A DNA stretch of 64,000 bases from Lysinibacillus sp. OF-1 (GTDB taxonomy: Bacteria > Bacillota > Bacilli > Bacillales_A > Planococcaceae): NCBI RefSeq assembly GCF_028356935.1, contig NZ_CP102798.1, forward strand, positions 2,108,001-2,172,000. Direction: 5' to 3'. Under the pieces are notes generated by a model. The model searched no databases. It was not told the DNA's origin and saw nothing but the letters and a program-made list of their open reading frames with translations. Made by a program: the position numbers and the translations under genes. Numbering within the stretch: the first letter of the stretch is position 1; every line of letters begins with the position of its first letter. Positions 26,905 to 36,268 of the stretch are shown here, piece after piece.

Positions 26905-27080
26905 CGTATTGGTGCAAATGGCATTTGTCATTTGCTTAAAAGGGAAATCGGTGCAATTCCGATGCTGTCCCGCAACTGTAAATGGGGAGTCTGTACAGCA
27001 TGCCACTGTAGTTTAACTATGGGAAGGCGTATAGATGATGAACCTAAGCCAGGATACCTGCCAGTATGTGTTTTTTGACT
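26905..27080 (+). promoter_or_regulatory. Cobalamin riboswitch 2
   Basis: The same B12 blocks as at 23.3 kb: GGGAAATCGGTGCAATTCCG, CTGTCCCGCAACTGT, GCCACTG, GGGAAGG and AAGCCAGGATACCTGCC. A T-rich stretch and a terminator at 27138-27166 follow, so it probably acts by transcription attenuation on the substrate-binding protein gene. Confidence 0.95.
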
Positions 27081-27137
27081 AAGAACCACGAGGATGGGGA
27101 TAGTGATAAAGGTAATGTACCGTTTTTTCACTATGCT

Positions 27138-27166
27138 ACTCTCTTGGCGACAAGAGGGTTTTTTTA
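27138..27166 (+). terminator. Riboswitch expression-platform terminator
   Basis: CTCTTG-GCGA-CAAGAG is followed by GGTTTTTTT, lying 50 bp after the riboswitch core and before the ribosome site of the next gene. Confidence 0.75.
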
Positions 27167-27242
27167 TGCCCTTCCCACGAATCCTGGTAGCAAAGAAGTC
27201 TTTGATTTCTTTCTATAGATGAACAACAAAGGAGAAAAGGAC

Positions 27243-28235
27243 ATGAAGAAATGGAAAAGTTTATGGCTGGTGATGGTCATTGCCTTGGTCGCTGTTTTAG
27301 GGGCTTGTAATGCAAAGGACAAACCTGAATCAGCAGCGCAAGATGAGAAGGTTGAGCCATCTGAGGCAGCAACGGAAGTAACCATTGACAATAATGAAAC
27401 AACTCAAACATATAAGGAAGCACCTACAAAAGCGATTAGTTTAAATCAGCATGTGACAGAGATTATGCTAGCGCTAGGCTTAGAGGATTCCATGGTAGGC
27501 ACAGCTTACTTAGATGATAAAATCTACGAGCCCCTACAAGAAGCATACGATAAAGTGCCTGTGCTTTCTGATCAATACCCAACGAAGGAGCAAGTAATTG
27601 ATGCCGAGGCTGATTTCTTATATGCAGGCTGGAAGAGTGGCTTTGGTGAAAAGGGTGTTGGAACACCGGAAGAGCTTGAGGAGTTAGGCATTCATACGTA
27701 TTTACATACGGCTTCCAATATGACAAAGCCAACACTAGAGGATATTTTCACTGATATTCGTAATATCGCAAAAATTTTCCGTATTGAGGATCGTGGAGAA
27801 GCCTTAATTGAGCAAATGACGCAAGATGTGGAGGCAATTCAAGCTAAATTACCAAAAGATAGTGAGAAATTACGTGTTCTCGTATTTGATAGCGGTGAAA
27901 AGGATGTCTTTACAGCTGGTCAAAACTTTATGAATGAACTAGTGTCAATCGCTGGTGGTCAAAATATTTTTGGTGATGTGGAATCAGGCTGGACAACCGT
28001 GTCGAAGGAAGATGCGGTAGACCGTAATCCCGAGGTAGTTGTCGTGATCGATTACGGTGAAACAACGGCCGAACAAAAGATTCAATTCTTAAAAAATGAT
28101 CCAGCATTAAAGGAGATGGAAGCTGTTAAAAATGATCGCTTTGTCATCCTGCCACTGTCAGCTGCGTCTGAAGGCGTTCGTGCGGCAGAGGCTATTGAAA
28201 TTTTAGCGAAGGGTTTCTATCCTGATAACTTTTAA
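27243..28235 (+). CDS. btuF: B12/siderophore-type ABC transporter substrate-binding lipoprotein
   Basis: Lipoprotein signal with LGAC lipobox (Cys20), then a periplasmic-binding fold of the FecB/BtuF family: TKAISLNQHVTEIMLALGLE near 67 and late PEVVVVIDYGE and EGVRAAEAIEILA. It would capture corrinoid at the membrane. The B12 riboswitch supports cobalamin as the ligand. No permease or ATPase gene follows, so it must share a transporter encoded elsewhere. The ATG at 27243 follows AAAGGAG. Confidence 0.85.
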   Translation: MKKWKSLWLVMVIALVAVLGACNAKDKPESAAQDEKVEPSEAATEVTIDNNETTQTYKEAPTKAISLNQHVTEIMLALGLEDSMVGTAYLDDKIYEPLQEAYDKVPVLSDQYPTKEQVIDAEADFLYAGWKSGFGEKGVGTPEELEELGIHTYLHTASNMTKPTLEDIFTDIRNIAKIFRIEDRGEALIEQMTQDVEAIQAKLPKDSEKLRVLVFDSGEKDVFTAGQNFMNELVSIAGGQNIFGDVESGWTTVSKEDAVDRNPEVVVVIDYGETTAEQKIQFLKNDPALKEMEAVKNDRFVILPLSAASEGVRAAEAIEILAKGFYPDNF

Positions 28236-28241
28236 AATTCC

Positions 28242-28268
28242 GAGCTAGCATTGTGCTAGCTCCTTTTT
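28242..28268 (+). terminator. Terminator after btuF-like gene
   Basis: GAGCTAGCA-TTG-TGCTAGCTC followed by CTTTTT; a perfect 9-bp stem. It could lower expression of the next gene. Confidence 0.85.
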
Positions 28269-28285
28269 CATAAGGAGCGATATCA

Positions 28286-28963
28286 ATGAATGCATTTCAG
28301 AAAAACGTACCAGATCAAACATTTGAAACACTTAATCGTCATGGCGAATTTACACGCTTAGCTGTCAGCCCAGGTATTATTAATAAGCATTATACGCCTG
28401 CACAATTTCAAAAAATAGCAGAGATTGCTGGCGAAAAGGGGGCGATTAAGTATTCGGCCTCCTATAGTATTTTAGTGTCCATTCCAACGAGTGCCGTGAC
28501 AGAGGCTATGCAAGCCTTACGAGAAGTGGGTCTTTATGTTGCACCATCAGGACCCATCATCGCGATGAAGGCCTGTGATTTTTGTGATGGTGAAAAGATG
28601 GAGGCTGCTCCGATAACCGAACAGCTTTATCATGCTTTAGAGGGGATCGAGGTACCTGCAAGAGTACGTGTTAACATCAATGGCTGTGCGTCAGCCTGCT
28701 ACAATGCAGTCTATGATGATATTGGACTCGTTTATCAGCAGGAGAGCTTTGATGTTTATTTAGGCGCTGTACCGATGGGGGCAAAGGCGCAGGCGGGCAT
28801 GTTATTTGCGAAAAAGGTAGGTGTCGAGCACATTGAAGATTTTTTGCTACAAATGATGAACCTTTATAAGGAACATGCTCGTCCGAATGAACCCTTTTTT
28901 AAATTTTATCGCAGAACAAAATCAACCGAATATTGGGAATTAGTAAAAAAATCAATTAACTAG
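28286..28963 (+). CDS. Nitrite/sulfite reductase-like siroheme/4Fe-4S domain protein, 225 aa
   Basis: The N-terminal half (about 20-90) resembles the ferredoxin-like half-domain of nitrite/sulfite reductases, and the second half carries the metal-binding pattern KACDFC...VNINGCASACYNA, with C-x2-C near residue 97 and C-x3-C near 136. It is only 225 aa and so is half of a full sulfite reductase. Position directly after a B12-regulated BtuF-like gene hints at a corrinoid or tetrapyrrole role, as in CobG-like proteins; this is inference. AAGGAG precedes the start. Confidence 0.8.
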   Translation: MNAFQKNVPDQTFETLNRHGEFTRLAVSPGIINKHYTPAQFQKIAEIAGEKGAIKYSASYSILVSIPTSAVTEAMQALREVGLYVAPSGPIIAMKACDFCDGEKMEAAPITEQLYHALEGIEVPARVRVNINGCASACYNAVYDDIGLVYQQESFDVYLGAVPMGAKAQAGMLFAKKVGVEHIEDFLLQMMNLYKEHARPNEPFFKFYRRTKSTEYWELVKKSIN

Positions 28964-29034
28964 CAGGAATATTACTTAGGGTGTCGAAGTATTGTAGTAG
29001 AGTACAGAAAATGACAATACAAAGGAGCAAGAAC

Positions 29035-31023
29035 ATGACATCGAAACAAGGGATTCAACCAGAAGATCTTTACCACTTGAAATCAGTAGCCGATCCACAG
29101 CTCTCACCTGACGGGACTGAGGTAGTTTATGTTGAGACACGTATTGATGAGAAGAAAAAAGATTATGTCTCGAATTTGTTTTACATAAACCTGAAGAACA
29201 AAACACCACAGCAATGGACATTTGGGGAGGATAGAATAAGTTCTCCTATATGGTCACCTGATGGTAGTCAAGTTGCGTTTTTATCCACTAGAACAGGCAA
29301 GTCGCAAATTTATGTTCTTTCAAAAGCAGGCGGAGAGGCAAAGCAGGTGACATATTGTAAAAATGGTGTGACATCACCTGTGTGGTCACCATGCGGCAAG
29401 AAAATGGCCTTTTCTATCAAGCTAGGTAAAGATGAAACGATTTTGGATAAGGTAACGGATGAAAAGAAAGAAGAAAAAGAACTAAAGCCTCTAGAAATAG
29501 ACAAGATGAAACATAAATCGGATGCTGCAGGTTTTTTGGATATGGAGCAGTTTAGTCAAATTGCGATCGTCCATTTAGAATCGGGCGAGTTAGAGCAAGT
29601 GACGAAAGGAAACAATCATGTCCATCTTGGTACATGGTCACCTGATGGTCAATATATGACGTACTTAGCTGATGTCGCAGAGGATACAGATTTTTCATTT
29701 AAGAGCGATATCTATTTATTAGATGTAGAAACAAAGCAAGCGCGTCCGTTAACAGAGGGAACAGGTATGTATTACCAAACGTCATGGTCTCCAAACAGTC
29801 GCTTCATCTCTTTCATAGGTAGTGAAAGAGAATTTGAAAATGCTACACAAGCAAAGCTATGGCTCTATGATTTGCAACAAAATCTGCTGACATGTGTAAC
29901 AAGTGAATTTGACGCCCCTATTGGGGATTTTGCAATCGGCGATTTTCTTCAAGGTGTGGTGTCACCACGTGTTCAATGGTTGAATGATAATCATAGCTTC
30001 TACTTCCAAGTAACAGATCACGGTAATGCTGCGATTTATTTCGGAAATATAGATGGTGAAATCTATCCAGCTATTCACGATGATCAATATGTCTATGGTT
30101 TTTCACTTGATGCACAACATGATCAAGCAGTCGTAGCCATTAGTACAACGACGAATCCTGGCGATTTATTTTTCGTCAACCTAAAAACGGGTGAAAAAGA
30201 ACAGCTGACGTCCATCAATGAAGAATTTTTAAAGACGAGAGCATTAGCTGTTCCAGAAGCCATTGAATTTGAGGGAGCAGAGGGCTGGAAGGTAAATGGT
30301 TGGATCATGAAGCCAGTTGGTTATGAGGAAGGGAAAAAATATCCTCTAGTGCTTGAAATTCATGGCGGGCCACATGCGATGTATGCCAATACTTATTTTA
30401 ATGAGTTCCAAATTCTAGCTGCACAAGGATTTGCGGTGCTATATACGAACCCACGTGGCAGTCATGGCTATGGTCAAACGTTTGTTGATGCAGTGCGTGG
30501 TGATTATGGTGGCAATGATTATGAGGATCTAATGGCGGCTGTGGACTATGTGCTGGAGCACTATGATTTTATTGATGCAGACCGTCTTGGAGTGACAGGT
30601 GGGAGCTATGGCGGCTTTATGACCAACTGGATTGTTGGCCAGACGAATCGCTTTAAAGCAGCTGTGACGCAGCGCTCTATTTCGAACTGGATTAGCTTTT
30701 ACGGTGTCAGTGATATTGGGTATTACTTTACAGATTGGCAAATTCTTGCGGGACTTGACGATATCGAAAAGCTTTGGCATCATTCACCGCTGAAATATGT
30801 CAATAATATCGAAACACCATTGCTCATTTTACACGCTGAAAAAGACTATCGCTGTCCAATTGAGCAGGCGGAGCAATTATTTATCGCCTTAAAGCATCGT
30901 AAAAAAGAAACAAAATTCGTGCGCTTCCCTGAGTCCAATCATGAACTGTCAAGGAGCGGAAAACCAACTTTAAGAATCAATCGACTTGAATATATTCGCG
31001 ATTGGTTTGTGAACTATCTATAA
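29035..31023 (+). CDS. S9 family prolyl oligopeptidase/acylaminoacyl peptidase
   Basis: The N-terminal ~400 residues form a WD-like/TolB-type propeller with repeated WSPDG strands; the C-terminal alpha/beta hydrolase domain has the catalytic Ser in VTGGSYGGFM (near 525), Asp in the EKDYRCPIE turn and His in ESNHELSRSG. It cleaves or deacylates short peptides. The start at 29035 has AAAGGAG; the frame extends 18 codons upstream without a ribosome site. Length of 662 aa fits YuxL-like enzymes. It stands alone. Confidence 0.95.
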   Translation: MTSKQGIQPEDLYHLKSVADPQLSPDGTEVVYVETRIDEKKKDYVSNLFYINLKNKTPQQWTFGEDRISSPIWSPDGSQVAFLSTRTGKSQIYVLSKAGGEAKQVTYCKNGVTSPVWSPCGKKMAFSIKLGKDETILDKVTDEKKEEKELKPLEIDKMKHKSDAAGFLDMEQFSQIAIVHLESGELEQVTKGNNHVHLGTWSPDGQYMTYLADVAEDTDFSFKSDIYLLDVETKQARPLTEGTGMYYQTSWSPNSRFISFIGSEREFENATQAKLWLYDLQQNLLTCVTSEFDAPIGDFAIGDFLQGVVSPRVQWLNDNHSFYFQVTDHGNAAIYFGNIDGEIYPAIHDDQYVYGFSLDAQHDQAVVAISTTTNPGDLFFVNLKTGEKEQLTSINEEFLKTRALAVPEAIEFEGAEGWKVNGWIMKPVGYEEGKKYPLVLEIHGGPHAMYANTYFNEFQILAAQGFAVLYTNPRGSHGYGQTFVDAVRGDYGGNDYEDLMAAVDYVLEHYDFIDADRLGVTGGSYGGFMTNWIVGQTNRFKAAVTQRSISNWISFYGVSDIGYYFTDWQILAGLDDIEKLWHHSPLKYVNNIETPLLILHAEKDYRCPIEQAEQLFIALKHRKKETKFVRFPESNHELSRSGKPTLRINRLEYIRDWFVNYL

Positions 31024-31033
31024 GCAGTATTCA

Positions 31034-31072
31034 GAGGTGACTTAAGAAATGAATTTCTTAGGTCACTTTTTT
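31034..31072 (+). terminator. Terminator of the S9 peptidase
   Basis: AGGTGACTTAAGAAA pairs with TTTCTTAGGTCACT with one mismatch and is followed by TTTTTT. Confidence 0.85.
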
Positions 31073-31079
31073 ATATAAA

Positions 31080-31112
31080 AAGACAGAATCATAAAGAAAT
31101 GATTCTGTCTTG
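31080..31112 (-). terminator. Terminator of the minus-strand methyltransferase
   Basis: AAGACAGAATCAT and ATGATTCTGTCTT form a perfect 13-bp stem; the minus strand continues TTTTTATA. Confidence 0.85.
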
Positions 31113-31120
31113 AATTCCTG

Positions 31121-32317
31121 TTAGTCCATTTTTTGAATAAAGACGACCTTCAAATAATTAAATTCAGGGTATTCACGTGAAACACGGAAATCCTTTGGTA
31201 AACCGTATTCCTCTACAATTTTATAGCGTGTACGAGTTTCTTTAAATGCTTGGTCAATAAAGCCTTTAAACTTTTTCATCCCAAAGCTAGCATTATTTGT
31301 GGAAGCGACAATGATGCCATTTTTAGCGGTAATAGCAATGGCATCCTTCAGTAATTTAGGGTAGTCCTTTGCTGTTGAAAATGTCATTTGCTTCGTACGG
31401 GCAAAGCTAGGTGGGTCTAATACAACCAGGTCAAATTGTAAGGCGTGACGCTGCGCATATTTAAAATAATGGAAAACGTCCATTACTTTAATATCCTGTG
31501 CTTCATAATCAATTTGATTCACACTGAATTGCTCAATGGTTTTGGCAAGACTGCGTTTAGCTACATCCACACTTGTTGTTTTCATGGCGCCTCCTAGAGC
31601 AGCTGCCACTGAAAATGCTCCTGTATAGGAGAATGTATTAAGCATGTTTGTATGGTTTGCATAACGCTCACGAATAGCCAAACGTACCTCGCGTTGATCA
31701 AGGAAAATCCCCGTCATCGCTCCGTCGTTTAAATGAACTGCGTATGTCATACCATTTTCCTTCACCATGATTGGAAATTCACCAGGCGTGCCCATCACAA
31801 AATCATCCTGTTCAATATACTGCCCTTTGCTATCAAAGCGTTTTTTCTCATAAATAGCTTGGTAGTTCACCGTCTCAGCGAGCGCCTCATACACGACATC
31901 TTTCAAGGAGTAAATGCCCTCACTATACCAGCTCACCATGTAGTAGCCATTAAAAAAGTCAATCGTGAGACCGCCGATGCCATCTCCTTCACCATTAAAT
32001 ACACGAAAGGCTGTTGTGTTTTCATTGTTGAAAAATGCTGCACGATTGTCGATGGCTTTTTTGAATTTTTTCATGAAAAAAGTCTTATCGATGGTTTCGT
32101 TCACGTCAGTTGTTAGCACCCAGCCAATCCCTTTATTTTGAATACCGTAGTATCCTGTACCAATAAAACGATTATGGTGATCCATGAGCTTGAGAAGCGT
32201 ACCTTGCTCAGCAGGTAGGCGTCTTGCATCGACCGCATCCTTTGAAATAAGGGGATAGCCTTTTTTTAATTGCTCAGAATAGGGCAGTTGTATTTGTAAT
32301 GTCATTGTTTGTGTCAT
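31121..32317 (-). CDS. RlmI-like class I rRNA methyltransferase, 398 aa
   Basis: A PUA-like N-terminus (about 1-75), then the family's conserved FRVFNGEGDGIGGLTIDFF, followed by a Rossmann methyltransferase with NTFSYTGAFSVAAALGGA, SVDVAKRSLA, and the catalytic-region VVLDPPSFART. Relatives methylate C5 of cytosine in 23S rRNA; the target position here is not proven. Start chosen at 32317 behind AAAGGATG; a second ATG lies one codon upstream. Confidence 0.9.
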   Translation of the reverse strand: MTQTMTLQIQLPYSEQLKKGYPLISKDAVDARRLPAEQGTLLKLMDHHNRFIGTGYYGIQNKGIGWVLTTDVNETIDKTFFMKKFKKAIDNRAAFFNNENTTAFRVFNGEGDGIGGLTIDFFNGYYMVSWYSEGIYSLKDVVYEALAETVNYQAIYEKKRFDSKGQYIEQDDFVMGTPGEFPIMVKENGMTYAVHLNDGAMTGIFLDQREVRLAIRERYANHTNMLNTFSYTGAFSVAAALGGAMKTTSVDVAKRSLAKTIEQFSVNQIDYEAQDIKVMDVFHYFKYAQRHALQFDLVVLDPPSFARTKQMTFSTAKDYPKLLKDAIAITAKNGIIVASTNNASFGMKKFKGFIDQAFKETRTRYKIVEEYGLPKDFRVSREYPEFNYLKVVFIQKMD

Positions 32318-32379
32318 CATGTCATCCTTTAAAAAACGTTTTGCTCTATTATCGCACTGTTTGAGCTGGATAGCCAAAC

Positions 32380-33297
32380 TTATTTCAAGAATTCCACAAT
32401 TTTTGCCACCGTTTCGTTTGTGGCATCTTCAAAATAATTCATTTTACTGAAATAACTATGAATTAAACCTGGCATTGTGACATGTTCTACTGCAACGCCA
32501 CCAGCTTTTAGTTTTTCTGCATAGCTTAGTCCTTCATCATAGAGAACATCGGCCTCAGCAGCTATGATGATTGTTTTAGGCATGTTACGAACATTCTCTA
32601 GCTGAAGAGGGGACACGAGCGGGTTTGTAAAGTTTGCTTCATCTGTATAATGCTGAGAGAACCACTGCATGCCCTGTGCATCTAAGCCGTAGTTTTCACC
32701 AAAAAGCTGATAGGATTCCGTTGTAAAGTCGACATTTGTCACGGGATAGATTAGTGCTTGAGCTTGTAACGCTGGACCACCCAATGTAGTAGTTAAGTAA
32801 GCAACAACGGTAGCTAAATTTCCACCTGCACTGTCCCCAGCAACAGTTAAGCGATTGACATCTCCACCAAAGGCTTTGATATGCTCAGACACCCATACTA
32901 AGCTATCGTAGGCATCATATAAGGGAGTTGGGAAGGGGTATTCTGGTGCTAAACGATAGTCTACTGATACGACAATCGCCTGTGCTTGGTCTGCTAATAG
33001 CTGACAGCCTGCATCGACAGACTCTAAATTGCCGTAAACCCAGCCACCACCATGGTAATAAACAATGACAGGTAATGTTTTGTCAAGGACAGGCGTATAG
33101 AGACGAAGTGTAATGGCAGCTCCATCTCGCACCGTAATATTGTAATCCTTGATGGATGCTAGCTTTGGTCTGTGTGGTGATTGCCAAAGCGTAGCTGTGC
33201 GCATTGTTCTTGCTTCCTGTGGGGTAACTTGGTAATAAGGTGTGCCCGTATGCTGGGCTTCAATATAATGAACAGCTTCTTTTCTTAAAGTAGTCAT
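32380..33297 (-). CDS. HSL-family alpha/beta hydrolase (esterase), 305 aa
   Basis: The oxyanion motif HGGGW is in VIVYYHGGGWVYG near 80, the nucleophile Ser in VAGDSAGGNLA near 154, an Asp in the EADVLYDEG stretch near 250, and His in GLIHSYFS near 280. It should hydrolyse small acyl esters in the cytoplasm. There are several in-frame ATGs at the start; the one at 33297 best fits the AGGA site. A 62-bp gap separates it from the RlmI-like gene, and both are on the same strand. Confidence 0.9.
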   Translation of the reverse strand: MTTLRKEAVHYIEAQHTGTPYYQVTPQEARTMRTATLWQSPHRPKLASIKDYNITVRDGAAITLRLYTPVLDKTLPVIVYYHGGGWVYGNLESVDAGCQLLADQAQAIVVSVDYRLAPEYPFPTPLYDAYDSLVWVSEHIKAFGGDVNRLTVAGDSAGGNLATVVAYLTTTLGGPALQAQALIYPVTNVDFTTESYQLFGENYGLDAQGMQWFSQHYTDEANFTNPLVSPLQLENVRNMPKTIIIAAEADVLYDEGLSYAEKLKAGGVAVEHVTMPGLIHSYFSKMNYFEDATNETVAKIVEFLK

Positions 33298-33458
33298 CTT
33301 CATCATTCCTTTATCGTGACGTTGGATATCTCTATTATAAACTATTCATATAATTTTACTAGGATTTAATTTTATAAAAAGAAAATTCATTCATAAATGA
33401 GGTGAAATACGCTCATTATGTTTATAATAAAAAAGATGAAAGTATTTGGAGGGACAGT

Positions 33459-33935
33459 ATGATTTCTTTAATTGTGGCACATGATGACAACCATGTCATT
33501 GGTTATAACAACGGGATGCCTTGGCATTTACCAGGAGATTTGCAGTATTTTAAAGAGAAAACAATGGGTAAGCCGATGATAATGGGACGTAAAACATTCG
33601 AATCCATTGGTCGTCCACTTCCAGGGCGTCGCAACATTGTCATTACGCGCGATGAGAACTACCAAGCGGATGGTATTGAAATCGTGACAAGCTTAGAGGA
33701 AGCATTAGCACAAGCTGGAGATGTACCTGAAATCATGATTATTGGTGGTGAGCAAATTTTCCGTTTAGTAATGGAGAAGGCAGATCGTTTATATATTACA
33801 AAAATTAATCATGCCTTCCAAGGAGATACCTATTTCCCAAGCTATGAGCAGGATTTTATTGAAATATCATCAGAAAAGCCTGAAACAGCACCAGAAGGCT
33901 ATACATTCCAATATCAAATTTTTGAACGTAAATAG
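33459..33935 (+). CDS. dfrA: Dihydrofolate reductase
   Basis: It reduces dihydrofolate to tetrahydrofolate with NADPH. The protein shows ISLIVAHDDNHVIGYNNGMPWHLP at its start (split: ISLIVAHDD and GYNNGMPWHLPGDL), GRKTFESIGRPLPGR, MIIGGEQIF and the typical end. The length of 158 aa is normal. ATG at 33459 lies behind GGAGGGAC; the frame continues 19 codons upstream without similarity. A HIT-family gene follows after 58 bp. Confidence 0.97.
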   Translation: MISLIVAHDDNHVIGYNNGMPWHLPGDLQYFKEKTMGKPMIMGRKTFESIGRPLPGRRNIVITRDENYQADGIEIVTSLEEALAQAGDVPEIMIIGGEQIFRLVMEKADRLYITKINHAFQGDTYFPSYEQDFIEISSEKPETAPEGYTFQYQIFERK

Positions 33936-33993
33936 TGGTGAGACAAGCGCGGTTTTAGTAGACCGTGCTTATTCTGTGTTTAGGGGAGATTCG

Positions 33994-34488
33994 ATGGGAA
34001 AAATAACATTATTGAGTGGAGAAATGGCTCATGTTGATTGTTTGAGCTGTGCAATCACAAGTGGACAAATTGAACCCAATGGAGGTGTTGTCGTTGAAAC
34101 GGATTATTTTCACGCTCACCAGGATGTAGCGTACCCCATAAAGGGATTAGTCATTTTAGCTTCAAAACGTCATATTCATGGCTTTGATGAATTAAAAGAA
34201 CATGAAAAAATGGACTATATTAACCTCTTAACAACAATTAGAAAGGCTCAAAGGGAAGTATTAGGTATAGAATATGTTTATTACTTTTACAATGAAGATA
34301 CGACACACCACTTCCATACTTGGATGGTGCCTCGCTATGAGTGGATGAATGGATTTGGGCGTTCTGTTGAATCCCTGAGGCCAATTTTACTGCATGCTAG
34401 GCATAAATTGAATGATGAAGAGAATGACAAAGAGGTAAAGGAAGCCATTGCGCTTTTACGAGAATCCATAAAAAAACGCTCCTTATGA
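33994..34488 (+). CDS. HIT-like family protein, 164 aa
   Basis: The histidine triad region reads THHFHTWMVPR (H-x-H at the core; H near residue 112), and the region CLSCAITSGQIEPNGG opens the fold with a C-x2-C that may bind zinc. HIT proteins hydrolyse nucleotide conjugates. It has GGGGAG before the ATG. The gene is close behind dfrA, and a terminator overlaps its 3' end. Confidence 0.85.
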   Translation: MGKITLLSGEMAHVDCLSCAITSGQIEPNGGVVVETDYFHAHQDVAYPIKGLVILASKRHIHGFDELKEHEKMDYINLLTTIRKAQREVLGIEYVYYFYNEDTTHHFHTWMVPRYEWMNGFGRSVESLRPILLHARHKLNDEENDKEVKEAIALLRESIKKRSL

Positions 34489-34504
34489 AGGGAGCCTTTT
34501 TTTA
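34476..34504 (+). terminator. Terminator of the HIT gene
   Basis: GCTCCTT-ATG-AAGGGAGC followed by CTTTTTTT; the stem starts inside the last codons of the gene. Confidence 0.8.
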
Positions 34505-34508
34505 TAAT

Positions 34509-35144
34509 TTATAAATAGAAATAGACACAAGCATACATAGAAGCACAGCCCGCCAGTACAAAAAGGTGCCAAATCGCATGGTTGTAGGGTAGGGAGCGCC
34601 ATGCATAAAACATTGCTCCAATGGTATAGAATAGCCCACCTGCTAGCAGCAAAGCAAAGCCATAAAAACCTAAGTAGAGATAAACGGGCTTAATGGCGAA
34701 AATAATTAACCAGCCCATACCAATATAAAAAATCAAGGAAAGTACTTCGAAACGATTAATAAAGAAACATTTAAACAGCACACCGAGTACAGCGAGTGAC
34801 CAAATAATACATAATAATGTCAAGCCTAGTGTGCCACCAACAGCAATTAATAAAAACGGCGTATAGGTGCCGGCAATTAAAATATAAATGGACGAGTGGT
34901 CCAAAATAGCAAAAAAGTGTTTATATTTTCCTGGCATACTGTGTAGCAATGTAGACATTAAAAACAAAATGATGACAGACGCACCAAAAATGCTAAAGGT
35001 TGTAATATGTAGTGCATTTCCTGTTTGGACGGCTGCTAACAATAAGACAACCAGTGCCGGAATACTAACAACGAAACCAATACCGTGTGTAATGGCATTC
35101 CATAGCTCTTCTTTCCATGATTTATAGTCAAATGAATCCACCAT
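34509..35144 (-). CDS. Hemolysin III / PAQR family membrane protein (YplQ-like), 211 aa
   Basis: Seven membrane segments with the family's conserved features: ELWNAITHGIGFVVSIPA near the start, STLLHS, and FAILDHSSIYILIAGTYTPF in the middle (His and Asp in the membrane bundle), ending with HAIWHLFVLAG. Members share the PAQR fold with zinc-binding His residues. Function in bacteria is unclear. ATG at 35144 follows AAGGAG. It is divergent from the DegV gene with TGTCAT motifs between. Confidence 0.92.
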   Translation of the reverse strand: MVDSFDYKSWKEELWNAITHGIGFVVSIPALVVLLLAAVQTGNALHITTFSIFGASVIILFLMSTLLHSMPGKYKHFFAILDHSSIYILIAGTYTPFLLIAVGGTLGLTLLCIIWSLAVLGVLFKCFFINRFEVLSLIFYIGMGWLIIFAIKPVYLYLGFYGFALLLAGGLFYTIGAMFYAWRSLPYNHAIWHLFVLAGCASMYACVYFYL

Positions 35145-35343
35145 TTGAAACACTCCTTTCGTTCATGTATTTACTATACCCCAATAATTTATTCTTGAAC
35201 ATTTACATTTGTCATATATTTCATATCAAAAATGTCATAAGGCTGTCATATTCTTTGAGGGGCATTGATAGACAAGAGGTGGGCGAAAACGCTATAGTAT
35301 CCAAGGTAGCGTTTACATGCAAGTTAGGACAGGGCATTACCTA

Positions 35344-35357
35344 ATGACAAATGTCAT
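35344..35357. promoter_or_regulatory. ATGACA-AA-TGTCAT palindrome and TGTCAT direct repeats
   Basis: The 14-bp dyad lies 63 bp before the DegV start. Further TGTCAT copies occur near 35210, 35234 and 35246, closer to the PAQR gene. A shared regulator for the two divergent genes is possible; its identity is not known. Confidence 0.4.
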
Positions 35358-35419
35358 GTTTACATAATGATTCATTAGTCTATATAATAAATTTTAATGA
35401 AGTAAAAGGATGTGTCGAA

Positions 35420-36262
35420 GTGGGACGAATTCATATAATAACGGACTCAACTTGTGATTTAACAAAAGAAGAAGTAGCACAACATGGCATACATATCGTG
35501 CCTTTAACGATTCAAATTGATGGTCAAACATATACAGATGGTGTGGATTTAGAGCCACAGTCTTTTTTAGGCTTAATGAAAAATGCGAAAAATTTACCGA
35601 AAAGTTCACAGCCAGCTCCAGGGAAATTTAAAGAATTATATGATGAGCTTGGAAAAGATGGGGATCGAATTATCTCCATCCATATGACAGGTGGTATGAG
35701 CGGAACAGTGGAATCGGCACGCCAAGCGGCACAAATGACAGACGCTGATGTAACAGTCATCGACTCACGCTTTATAGCGATTGGTCTCGCTATTCAACTA
35801 CGTGAAGCCATCCGCATGCGTGATGAGGGCGCAACCGTAGAGGAAATTGTGGCACGTCTGGACAAAGTACGTGACAATACCTACCTATATGTTATTGTAG
35901 ATACGCTTGAAAACCTAATTAAAGGTGGTCGAATTGGTAAAGGAAAGGGCTTTATCGGTTCACTTCTAAACATCAAAGTCATTGCCAACCTTGAAGGCGG
36001 CGTTTACAACCCTGTATCAAAAGTACGTAGCCATAAGCAGGTAGTCAATTACTTATTTAAACAATTTCAAGAAGACACAGCTGGAAAAACAGTCAAGGCA
36101 GTGGGCATTTCCCATGCAGATGGCCTATTAACGATGGGCAATCCATTAAAAGCCTTAATCGAAGAGACGGGTTTTAACGATGTAGAAATTGCATTCACAT
36201 CCCCAATCATCTCGACACACACAGGCCCAGGAGCCATCGGTTTTATTTATTTTGCAGAATAA
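35420..36262 (+). CDS. DegV family fatty-acid-binding protein, 280 aa
   Basis: The start IHIITDSTCDLTKEE and the conserved region TSQ-like KSSQPAPGKFKELYDEL, HMTGGMSGTVESARQAA and IKGGRIGKGKGF identify the DegV fold. It binds a fatty acid in the cytosol and delivers it to fatty acid kinase (FakA) in related species. GTG at 35420 lies behind AAAGGATG; the upstream extension has no ribosome site. Length is normal (about 280). Confidence 0.93.
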   Translation: MGRIHIITDSTCDLTKEEVAQHGIHIVPLTIQIDGQTYTDGVDLEPQSFLGLMKNAKNLPKSSQPAPGKFKELYDELGKDGDRIISIHMTGGMSGTVESARQAAQMTDADVTVIDSRFIAIGLAIQLREAIRMRDEGATVEEIVARLDKVRDNTYLYVIVDTLENLIKGGRIGKGKGFIGSLLNIKVIANLEGGVYNPVSKVRSHKQVVNYLFKQFQEDTAGKTVKAVGISHADGLLTMGNPLKALIEETGFNDVEIAFTSPIISTHTGPGAIGFIYFAE

Positions 36263-36268
36263 TAGTGA

